Shown here one piece after another: positions 15,553 to 22,121 of a DNA stretch of 22,121 nucleotides. Position numbers and translations under genes: made by a program. The first letter of the stretch is position 1; every line of letters begins with the position of its first letter. Origin of the DNA: Bacteroidota bacterium (GTDB taxonomy: Bacteria > Bacteroidota > Bacteroidia > Chitinophagales > Chitinophagaceae); NCBI GenBank assembly GCA_023429365.1, contig JAEYVW010000221.1, positions 1 through 22,121 of the forward strand. Direction: 5' to 3'. Under the pieces are notes generated by a model, which had not been told where the DNA came from, searched no databases, and worked only from the letters and a program-made list of their open reading frames with translations.

Positions 15553-15596
15553 TTGAAAACGGAACTTTGATTAAAAAGGTTCCGTTTTCAATTTTT
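15553..15596 (+). terminator. Strong intrinsic terminator of the polysaccharide locus
   Basis: TTGAAAACGGAAC (15553-15565) pairs perfectly over 13 bp with GTTCCGTTTTCAA (15579-15591) across a 13-base loop, followed by five T. It comes 26 bases after the stop of the last locus gene. The opposite strand lacks a T-run after the stem, so it acts mainly on + strand transcripts. Confidence 0.88.
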
Positions 15597-15680
15597 AGAA
15601 TTTATACCAGGCAAATGCTAAACGCCATTTTGAAATTTCAGAATATTACGGCATTAAAAACAGGATATAAAAACCTCAAA

Positions 15681-16346
15681 TTACTCCTGGTTTAGCAGGG
15701 GTAGAATCTCGGTGATATATGCGCTGGCGTTATTCTCTAACGGTCCATATGTGTGTTTGCGTTTTCCCACGATATCCGGACCAAATCGTATAGAAAAGCT
15801 CCCTTTAACGGTTCTTGTTGTTAGGTACTCGCAGTTTTCAGTCCTGGACTGCTTTTGTGTTTTATCAAGTTTGTATAGGATATACTCATTTGTAATACAT
15901 AGGTCGTAGGAAACTTCTGTAACCGCTTTTCCGTCGGAATCTTCGGTTTCTTTTTCCCCGGACTCTTCAAATCTTGCATCCAAGGACCATATCACAATAG
16001 CCAGCCCTGCTCCTTTTTCCTTCATCAACGCATGCACATTGGCTTCCGTCTCGCTACTCTTAAATAATATGTCCGGAAGTCGCACAGGCTCCTGTTGGGC
16101 TATTGTTTCTACTTTATCAGAAAGGTAAAAACTAAGGCTGTCTGCAAGATCCCTAAACAGTTTTCGCTTGTTTGACCGGGCTTTCATGGCCATTGCATCA
16201 AATGAATTGATGATCAGAATGCGCTGCCTTGGTTCGCCTGTGTTGATAGCGTTCTTCTGAGATTGGGACTGAGTGAATGTTGTGCCTGGTTGTGGGAACG
16301 CTTCAACAGCCATTAAAAGGAAAACAACGAGTAACTGCTTTTGCAT
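15681..16346 (-). CDS. Secreted protein of unknown function
   Basis: I do not recognise this 221-residue protein. It has a hydrophobic N-terminal signal (QLLVVFLLMAVEAF, cleavage probably near residue 17-19), so it should be exported to the periplasm or beyond; there is no lipobox cysteine. The mature part starts with a polar stretch, then a strand RILIINSFDAMAM and a basic helix KARSNKRKLFRDLADSL, then a segment AGLAIVIWSLDARFEE that may be another core strand. A lysine/aspartate-rich loop and a C-terminal set of beta-strand-like segments follow. Two cysteines in the mature half may form a disulfide. It is convergent to the polysaccharide locus and divergent from the beta-barrel gene, so it is a single-gene unit. 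No function is proposed. Confidence 0.65.
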   Translation of the reverse strand: MQKQLLVVFLLMAVEAFPQPGTTFTQSQSQKNAINTGEPRQRILIINSFDAMAMKARSNKRKLFRDLADSLSFYLSDKVETIAQQEPVRLPDILFKSSETEANVHALMKEKGAGLAIVIWSLDARFEESGEKETEDSDGKAVTEVSYDLCITNEYILYKLDKTQKQSRTENCEYLTTRTVKGSFSIRFGPDIVGKRKHTYGPLENNASAYITEILPLLNQE

Positions 16347-16719
16347 TTGATTTCGGTTGTTATCGGCTTATCTAAGTTACACCGATTTACTAACCCCTGT
16401 GGGATTCGTTGGCAATTGGCTCCCGCTGCCTGGCAGACGGGTCAAAATACCCAATAACCAGTGAAACGGTATATCAGGCAATTTAATTTAAGCCAAAAGC
16501 CAAACTATCTAACTGCCAACTCAAGGACCCGTACAATCAATTTATACTTGGGGATAGGTGAAGCTTCAATATACCTTGTGAAGGCGTGTATGTAAAAACA
16601 CGACTACGACCTATGTTTTGAAAGATGATTACAGAGGAAATACCTGAAAATCCTTTAAGAGAGTAAGGCGCCCATGCCGAAAAGCGAAACGAGTAGGCTA
16701 CCATCTAAATCTTCCTCAC
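16347..16719. other. Divergent intergenic region
   Basis: This 373-base region separates two divergent envelope genes and must hold both promoters. On the - strand, TAACTTAG (plus positions 16372-16379) is a 7/8 match to TAnnTTTG, 26 bases before the - strand ATG. An imperfect GC-rich hairpin lies at 16422-16441 and a 6-bp AAAACA/TGTTTT repeat at 16595-16619. I see no convincing + strand promoter box, no RNA gene and no coding frame. Confidence 0.4.
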
Positions 16720-17361
16720 ATGAAAAAGTCTTTAGCCTGTTTAGCAATTCCTGCTTTGCTTTTATCAATCACCACTTACGGCCAAAAGGCTGTTTTCGGT
16801 GTTACAGCCGGAGCTACGCTCGCAAAAATCCACTTAAAAGATGGAAGTTCTAACTATAGTCCTGACAGTAGGGTCGGCCTTACCGCCGGCATATTGGCGG
16901 ATATCCCTATTGCCGACAACTTCAGTTTTCAGCCTGCTATCAACTACGTGCAGAAAGGCGCCAAAACAGAAGAGCAGGATTACGAAAGCAAACTTACACT
17001 TCACTATGCTGAAATCCCTCTGAATTTCCTTTTTAAACCCGAGATGGCCAACTTACAATTTTTTGTCGGAGCAGGGCCTTCAATAGCTTTTGCATTATCG
17101 GGGAAAGAAAAGGAAAAATATAATGGGGATACGGACACCTATAAAATTAAGTTTGGCGATGATCCCGACGAGCATGATATGAGAAGAGCGGATATTGGTG
17201 CCAATTTTGTTGCCGGCATCGAAACTAAAAGTGGCTTTATCGCGGCCTTTAATTTCAACCACGGGCTATCCAATCTTGTACCAGGTGGTTCGGATGACGG
17301 CAGCATCAAAAACAGATACTTCGGGTTAAGGATCGGGTTTCTGCTGAAAGGTGGGAAATAA
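16720..17361 (+). CDS. Outer-membrane beta-barrel protein, PorT family
   Basis: This 213-residue protein has a clear Sec signal peptide (MKKSLACLAIPALLLSITTYGQ, cleavage likely after the AxxxYG-Q site near 21-22). The mature part is made of alternating short amphipathic strands such as FGVTAGATLAKI, GLTAGILADIPI, FSFQPAINYVQKGA, YAEIPLNFLFKP, FVGAGPSIAFAL and YFGLRIGFLL, the pattern of the Bacteroidota PorT/OmpX-like outer-membrane beta-barrel family. It ends with a typical last strand. An acidic loop DDPDEHD may be surface-exposed. Such proteins have varied and mostly unknown roles; membership of this family does not mean it is the T9SS component PorT. It stands alone on the + strand with no terminator of its own that I can see. 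Confidence 0.85.
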   Translation: MKKSLACLAIPALLLSITTYGQKAVFGVTAGATLAKIHLKDGSSNYSPDSRVGLTAGILADIPIADNFSFQPAINYVQKGAKTEEQDYESKLTLHYAEIPLNFLFKPEMANLQFFVGAGPSIAFALSGKEKEKYNGDTDTYKIKFGDDPDEHDMRRADIGANFVAGIETKSGFIAAFNFNHGLSNLVPGGSDDGSIKNRYFGLRIGFLLKGGK

Positions 17362-17453
17362 GAAAATCATTCGTATATCACATGGTTTTCCTGCTCTCCC
17401 AGATCAATTTTGTTTCCTGGATGGTGATAAGATCTAAGGGGTGATTCCTTTCC

Positions 17454-17484
17454 AAAAAAAAGCCGCCTGGAAATCCAGGCGGCT
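17454..17484 (-). terminator. Intrinsic terminator of the large T9SS-protein gene
   Basis: AGCCGCCTGG (17461-17470) pairs perfectly over 10 bp with CCAGGCGGCT (17475-17484) across a 4-base AAAT loop. Read on the - strand the stem is followed by eight T (plus-strand A at 17454-17461). It begins 23 bases after the stop codon of the - strand gene. The + strand side lacks a good T-run. Confidence 0.92.
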
Positions 17485-17507
17485 GTATTTATGAATAAGA
17501 GTACGGA

Positions 17508-20500
17508 TTACATCTTTAAGAACTTCGCCGTGATCTTCTTCCTGCCAAAGCTGGCGATCTGAACGATATAGGTACCGGGTTTGAGACGGGTTACATCGAT
17601 GGAAGTAGTAAAGGCACCAACTGGTTTGTTGACCACAACCGGGGGCACTACCATTTTTCCAGTCATATCATATACACTCAATTCAGCCCTTTCAGCCTTA
17701 TCACCCAGCAACCGGATATTGACGATATCTGTCGCAGGATTCGGATACAGGGCCACCGGCGTTGTATAGCTTCTGAAGTTGTCGATCACGGTCACTTTTA
17801 CATCAGCAGTACCCACACCGTTGCGGTTGTCTCTTACCGTCACACGGAACACATACTCACCGATCTCCAGATTGCTGACCGTAATACTTACACCTGAAGT
17901 TGCCGACAGTGTCGACGCCGAAGGCCCGTTCATCTGGCGCCAGGTATAAGTTACAATATTTCCATCCGGATCATTCGACGCAGAAGCATCAAGTACAGTA
18001 GAGTTTGAAGTCACCACAACCACCTGGTCGGCGCCCGCATGGGCCGTCGGTCTCCGGTTAGCTACATTGTTCACGGTTACCGTTACCGTGGCAGAAGCGA
18101 TGGCATTATTATTATCACGAACCGAGAGGCGATAAGTATACACACCTACTACCAGGTCGCTGACGGTGATGCTTACTCCCGTGGTCGCTGACAGGGTCGA
18201 TGTGGAAGGACCCGACACCTGCTGCCATTGATAGCGGGTGATGGTACCATCAGGATCCGTAGAAGCGGCACCAGTCAGGGTCGTAGAGTTAGTAGGCAAA
18301 GTGATCGTTCTGTTTGCTCCCGCATTGGCTACAGGTGCCTGGTTGGCCGGTGCATTCACCGTTATTGTTACATCATCTGTATCGGTAGCATCATCATTAT
18401 CTCTTACCGTAAGCCTGAAGATGTAAACTCCAGCCTGCAGGTTACTTACCGTAATGTTCATGGTATTGGTCGCCGAAAGCGTTGCTGTAGACGGGCCACT
18501 CACCTGTCTCCATCCATAGCTGGCGATCGTACCATCGGGATCGGAAGATCCGCTACCACTCAGTGAGGTAGAGCTGGTAGGCTGTGTAATTGCTTTGTTG
18601 GCCCCTGCATTAGCGATCGGTGCCTGGTTTGGCGCGGGATTAACCGTCACCGTCACATCATCTGTATCGGTAGCGTCATCATTATCTCTTACCGTAAGCC
18701 TGAAGATGTACACACCTGCCTGCAGGTTACTTGCCGTAACGTTCATGGTATTGGTAGCCGATAGTGTAGCCGTAGATGGACCACTTACCTGTCTCCATCC
18801 ATAACTGGCGATGGTTCCATCAGGATCGGACGAACCACTTCCATATAGCGGTGTAGAATTGGTTGGTAAGGTAATTATTCTGTTTCCGCCAGCGTTTGCG
18901 ATCGGTGACTGGTTAGGCGCAGCATTTACTCTTACAATCACTTCATCCGAACCGGATACGCCTTCGTTATCTGTAACGGTCAGGCGGAACGTATAAACGC
19001 CAGCCTGCAAATTGCTCACCGTAATGCTGGCAGTATTGGTAGCAGACAGCGTTGAAGCCGCCGGACCGCTAACCTGGCGCCAGCTATATCTTGTTATAGA
19101 ACCGTCGGCGTCCGTAGAACCCGAACCGTTGAGGGTTGTTGAATTGGTTGGCAGGGTGATAGTGCGATTCGAACCTGCATTTGCCACCGGTGCCTGGTTA
19201 GGCGCCCGGTTGACAGTTACGGTTACCAGATCAGTATCAGTGCCACCATCATCATCCGTTACAGCCAGGCGATAAGTATAAACACCTGCCTGCAGGTCGC
19301 TGACCGTTATACTCGCTGTATTGGTAGCCGACAATGTAGAAGTTGACGGGCCGTTCACCTGTACCCACTGATAGCTTGCGATATTACCATCTGCATCTGA
19401 AGAACCACCACCATTTAACGTGGCCCTATTGTTTGGCAACGTAATCGTACGGTTGGGACCGGCATTAGCAGATGGCGGCTGGTTGGCTGCACCATTATTT
19501 ACAGTTACCGTTACATTATCAATATCTGTCGCGTTATTATTATCTGTTACTGTTAACCTAAACGTATACACACCGGCTTGCAAATTACTAACCGTGATAT
19601 TGGCTGTATTCGTAGCCGATAGTGTAGAAGTAGAAGGTCCGCTCATCTGTTGCCACAAATAACTGCTGATGGCACCATCAGGATCTGATGAACCAGAGCC
19701 ATTCAGTGTTGCAGAGTTAGTTGGCAAAGTAACGATACGGTTAGGACCAGCATTAGCCACCGGAGCCTGGTTGGGAGCCGCATTCACTGTTACCGTCACG
19801 ATATCCGTTGATGTTGCGTTGTCATTATCTCTTACAGTCAGGCGGTATGAATACACACCTTCCTGCAGATTGCTCACGGTAATACTTGCAATATTTGTTG
19901 CCGACAGCGTTGAGGTAGACGGACCACTAATCTGCTCCCACAGGTAACTGGCAATACTTCCATCAGGATCGGATGAACCCGAACCGTTGAGGGTAGCTGA
20001 GTTAACCGGCAATGTTACCGAGCGATTATTACCGGCATTAGCCACCGGAGCCTGGTTTGTCGGCGCTTCGTTAACTGTTACAGTTACTTCGTCTGTATCA
20101 GTTGCATTATCATTATCTGTTACTGTTAACCTGAACGTATACACACCAGCACTTAAATCGCTCACCGTAATAGCGGATGTATTTGTAGCGGATAAATTCG
20201 CATTCGAAGGACCATTCACCTGCTGCCAGCTGTAGCCAGCAATAGTGCCATCCGGATCCGATGAAGAATTCCCATTGAGGTTGACTGAACTGGTTGGGAG
20301 CGTGATATTGCGGTTTGAACCAGCATTAGCTACAGGCGCCTGGTTGGCTGGCGCACTATTTACAGTTACAGTTACTTCATCAGTATCTGTCGCGTTATTA
20401 TTATCTGTAACGGTTAACCTGAACGTGTATACACCGGCGCGCAGATCGCTTACGGTGATAGCCGAGGTATTTGTAGCAGAGAAAGTCGCATTGGCCGGAC

Positions 20501-22121
20501 CATTCACCTGCTGCCAGCGGTATGAAATAATTGTACCATCAGCATCAGTGGATGCATTACCACTCAGGTTGACGGAACTGGTTGGCAGTGTAATGTTACG
20601 GTTTGAACCAGCATTAGCCACCGGCGCCTGGTTGGCAGCCGCGTTCACCGTTACAGTTACGGTTGCAGAAGAGGTCTCATCATCATTATCCGTCACAGTC
20701 AGGCGATACGTGTACACGCCTTCGCGCAGGTTGCTTACAGTAATGTTAGCGGTATTCCTGGCTGATAAAGTTGATGTAGACGGTCCACCAACCTGCTCCC
20801 AAAGATAGCTGGCTATGGTGCCATCCGGATCAGCGGAAGCGCTGCCATTCAGGCTGGCTGAATTAACAGGCAAGGTGATCGTTCGGTTGGAACCAGCATC
20901 AGCCGTGGGTGGCTGGTTCGGTGTGCTCGAAGCATTGACGGTAACCGTAACAGTAGCCGTAGCAGTCGCATTGGCGTTGTCGGTAACAGTCAACCTGTAA
21001 GTGTACACACCTTCACGCAGGTTGCTCACCGTAATATTGGCTGTATTGGTTGCTGATAGCGTGGATGTAGAGGGACCGCTCACCTGTTGCCAGAGATAGC
21101 TGCTGATCGATCCATCAGGATCAGAAGAAGCGCTACCATTAAGATTGGCTGTACTTGTAGGTAAAGTAATAGTTTGATTTGAACCTGCATTAGCCACTGG
21201 TGACTGGTTATTTCCATTGGCAGCAGGTATGCTGATACTATTAGTTAACAGGTAAGCGCCATCGCTGCCACGGCCCTGGATCGCCAAAGGCAGGGGCTGG
21301 CGATAGCCTGTGCTATCTTTAATAACAACATACAATGAATAAGTTCCCTGGGGTATGCCCGACCTGTTGAACACGTCGTTCGCGGTAGTGGCAGAGGTAG
21401 AAGGTAAAAATAATTTTGGTTTGAACGAAGAAGTACCCGACCAGACAACAGTTGAGCCATTACGCAATTCATATGTCACTTTCCAGTCTTCATAAGTCGG
21501 TGCTACACCAATATTTCTCCAGTTGAGGTTCACCGTCAGGTTTGAGGAGGTAGCTGTTGCCGAACCACCTGTAAGTTCAATCCGGTAACCGGCTCTTTTA
21601 AATGCGCGGCGGATATTTTCTTTCACGGTAGTGCTACTGGGTTGTGCACCCCAGTTACCATTACCTACAGAGGTAGCATGGTAAAGGATCACCTGGTTCT
21701 CCAGATCCGACATGTCCAGGCTGGCTGGCATGGGTTCACCAGTTACCGGTGCATATTTATATTTTTCAAGAATATAAGTCTTGAAGGGAGCCGAACCATT
21801 ATAAGTTTGGTTATTGCTGGCCATTAACCTGTCGAGGTAGGTATCCGTGGCGCCCCACTGGTCACGTCGATAGCCTACTGCCCCCCATTTGTTCCGGGCA
21901 GTAAGAGCGTAGTAAGAAACCTCGGCAGGTACACCAAAAAGTGAAATGCCGGTGTATCCCCCGTCATATCCTGCAACCATCATCACGAGCGGCCAGTTCT
22001 GAAACACTTCTGTATGCAGGTCAATGATCTCCTTAAAAGTCTGCGTTGTGGGCTGGCGACCGGTGGGATACGCGTTAAAATCGCATATTTCACCGCTATG
22101 CCACTCACCCCAGTTACCATA
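17508..22121 (-). CDS. T9SS-exported DUF4832-like protein with twelve PKD repeats (5' partial)
   Basis: This is the C-terminal 1537 residues of a large secreted protein; its start lies beyond the right edge, because the frame stays open to base 22121 with no stop (it reads YGNWGEWHSGE at the edge). A GTG at 22007 inside the frame is not the real start. The visible order is: a DUF4832-like region (22121-21210), with a WGEWH motif and GYRRDQWGATD that look like a glycosidase-type barrel and its accessory beta domain; twelve PKD-type repeats (21209-17775), each with NQxPxANAG, SSDPDG, YxWxQVSGP and GVYTFRLTVTDN; then a type A T9SS sorting domain (about 17774-17511, LYPNPATD, VYDMTGKMV, LKPGTYIVQI, ending KKITAKFLKM). 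The product is therefore exported across the outer membrane by T9SS and probably held at the surface, with the repeats as a spacer or binding stalk. Enzymatic activity on glycans is inferred. Confidence 0.88.
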   Translation of the reverse strand, partial: YGNWGEWHSGEICDFNAYPTGRQPTTQTFKEIIDLHTEVFQNWPLVMMVAGYDGGYTGISLFGVPAEVSYYALTARNKWGAVGYRRDQWGATDTYLDRLMASNNQTYNGSAPFKTYILEKYKYAPVTGEPMPASLDMSDLENQVILYHATSVGNGNWGAQPSSTTVKENIRRAFKRAGYRIELTGGSATATSSNLTVNLNWRNIGVAPTYEDWKVTYELRNGSTVVWSGTSSFKPKLFLPSTSATTANDVFNRSGIPQGTYSLYVVIKDSTGYRQPLPLAIQGRGSDGAYLLTNSISIPAANGNNQSPVANAGSNQTITLPTSTANLNGSASSDPDGSISSYLWQQVSGPSTSTLSATNTANITVSNLREGVYTYRLTVTDNANATATATVTVTVNASSTPNQPPTADAGSNRTITLPVNSASLNGSASADPDGTIASYLWEQVGGPSTSTLSARNTANITVSNLREGVYTYRLTVTDNDDETSSATVTVTVNAAANQAPVANAGSNRNITLPTSSVNLSGNASTDADGTIISYRWQQVNGPANATFSATNTSAITVSDLRAGVYTFRLTVTDNNNATDTDEVTVTVNSAPANQAPVANAGSNRNITLPTSSVNLNGNSSSDPDGTIAGYSWQQVNGPSNANLSATNTSAITVSDLSAGVYTFRLTVTDNDNATDTDEVTVTVNEAPTNQAPVANAGNNRSVTLPVNSATLNGSGSSDPDGSIASYLWEQISGPSTSTLSATNIASITVSNLQEGVYSYRLTVRDNDNATSTDIVTVTVNAAPNQAPVANAGPNRIVTLPTNSATLNGSGSSDPDGAISSYLWQQMSGPSTSTLSATNTANITVSNLQAGVYTFRLTVTDNNNATDIDNVTVTVNNGAANQPPSANAGPNRTITLPNNRATLNGGGSSDADGNIASYQWVQVNGPSTSTLSATNTASITVSDLQAGVYTYRLAVTDDDGGTDTDLVTVTVNRAPNQAPVANAGSNRTITLPTNSTTLNGSGSTDADGSITRYSWRQVSGPAASTLSATNTASITVSNLQAGVYTFRLTVTDNEGVSGSDEVIVRVNAAPNQSPIANAGGNRIITLPTNSTPLYGSGSSDPDGTIASYGWRQVSGPSTATLSATNTMNVTASNLQAGVYIFRLTVRDNDDATDTDDVTVTVNPAPNQAPIANAGANKAITQPTSSTSLSGSGSSDPDGTIASYGWRQVSGPSTATLSATNTMNITVSNLQAGVYIFRLTVRDNDDATDTDDVTITVNAPANQAPVANAGANRTITLPTNSTTLTGAASTDPDGTITRYQWQQVSGPSTSTLSATTGVSITVSDLVVGVYTYRLSVRDNNNAIASATVTVTVNNVANRRPTAHAGADQVVVVTSNSTVLDASASNDPDGNIVTYTWRQMNGPSASTLSATSGVSITVSNLEIGEYVFRVTVRDNRNGVGTADVKVTVIDNFRSYTTPVALYPNPATDIVNIRLLGDKAERAELSVYDMTGKMVVPPVVVNKPVGAFTTSIDVTRLKPGTYIVQIASFGRKKITAKFLKM
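17511..17774 (-). other. T9SS type A C-terminal sorting domain
   Basis: This segment of the large gene encodes about 88 residues with the T9SS type A pattern: YPNPATD start, a central VYDMTGKMV, then LKPGTYIVQI and a basic C-terminal end in KKITAKFLKM. Such domains direct proteins through the type IX secretion system and are then usually cleaved, with the protein attached to the cell surface or released. Confidence 0.88.
17775..21209 (-). repeat. Array of twelve PKD-type repeats, 285-bp period
   Basis: Unit boundaries set at the NQxP codons fall (in gene order) at 21209, 20918, 20633, 20345, 20057, 19772, 19484, 19199, 18914, 18629, 18344 and 18059. Eight units are exactly 285 bp, three are 288 and the first is 291. 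Units 9 (18630-18914) and 10 (18345-18629) are nearly the same: 18370-18425 and 18655-18710 match over 56 bases with one difference. Other units keep the protein sequence but differ more in DNA, so the 9/10 pair is the most recent duplication or conversion. Confidence 0.92.
21210..22121 (-). other. DUF4832-like catalytic/accessory region (partial)
   Basis: The 304 residues before the repeats are not repetitive. They open with YGNWGEWH, then FQNWPLVMMVAGYDGGYTG, GYRRDQWGATD, and a beta-rich part with LTVNLNWRNIGVAPTYEDW and PQGTYSLYVVIKD ahead of the first repeat. This fits the DUF4832 family (often after DUF4874), whose first half is barrel-like and second half a beta-sandwich. The WGEWH and DQWG motifs recall active-site strands of glycoside hydrolases, but no catalytic pair can be assigned from this partial view. 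Confidence 0.6.

Noticed and set aside
16422..16441. GC-rich hairpin in the divergent intergenic region
   Set aside because: The arms are mismatched and the loop only three bases; no T-run follows on either strand, so I do not call it a terminator or an RNA gene.
18228..21000. Many open frames on the + strand across the PKD array, some above 180 codons
   Set aside because: They are antisense shadows of the repeated coding sequence: their products repeat the same low-complexity Ser/Val/Thr pattern with the 285-bp period and have no independent features.
17775..21209. Tandem repeats as a possible CRISPR array or satellite
   Set aside because: The unit is 285 bp, in frame, and encodes a known PKD-type fold; there are no short identical repeats with unique spacers.
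22005..22007. GTG at 22007 as the start of the large PKD protein
   Set aside because: The frame continues without a stop to the window edge and encodes a sensible WGEWH-containing domain. The gene is cut by the window, not begun here.
1..22121. tRNA, rRNA, transposase, integrase or phage genes
   Set aside because: I looked for cloverleaf-like stretches in the gaps, insertion-sequence ends and transposase motifs and saw none.

Overview
The window looks like a chromosomal segment from a member of the Bacteroidota, most plausibly a Chitinophagaceae-like organism; the family-level placement is inference. Signs for Bacteroidota are a C-terminal type IX secretion (T9SS) sorting domain, a fused Wzz/BY-kinase, a NusG paralogue of the UpxY kind inside a polysaccharide locus, a PorT-type beta-barrel, almost no Shine-Dalgarno sequences, and at least one good TAnnTTTG promoter box.

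Layout. (1) 161-1986: a housekeeping block on the + strand, DUF177/YceD protein, ribosomal protein L32 (rpmF) and phosphate acyltransferase (plsX). (2) 2133-3269: an unrecognised cytosolic protein whose N-terminus resembles a Bacteroidota helix-turn-helix-like domain. The same 12-mer (TTYGTGAACAAA) lies just before this gene and just after it, ahead of the next operon. (3) 3528-15526: a + strand exopolysaccharide/capsule locus of the Wzx/Wzy type: OPX export lipoprotein, Wzc-like co-polymerase/tyrosine kinase, UpxY/RfaH-like antiterminator, Wzx flippase, Wzy polymerase, two GT4 glycosyltransferases, an RmlD-like SDR, a Gfo/Idh/MocA oxidoreductase and an aldo/keto-reductase-like barrel protein. 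It ends at a strong intrinsic terminator (15553-15596). No priming sugar-phosphate transferase is in the window. (4) 15681-17361: two divergently transcribed envelope genes, a secreted protein of unknown function (- strand) and an outer-membrane beta-barrel (+ strand). (5) 17508-22121 (- strand, running off the right edge): a very large T9SS-exported protein with a DUF4832-like region, twelve PKD-type repeats of about 95 residues and a T9SS sorting domain, followed by its own intrinsic terminator at 17454-17484.

How the genes fit together. The locus would build lipid-linked repeat units (GT4 enzymes plus the three sugar-modifying enzymes), flip them (Wzx), polymerise them (Wzy) and export them through the Wzc/OPX machine. 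The NusG paralogue and possibly the 2133 protein would provide regulation. The last four genes (11587-15526) are almost without gaps and look like one functional module whose sugar product cannot be named from sequence.

The best candidates for something undescribed are the degenerate AKR-like barrel protein in that module, the paired 12-mer sites around the 2133 gene, the inverted repeats and leader hairpins around the NusG paralogue, and the near-perfect 285-bp repeat array in the T9SS protein.
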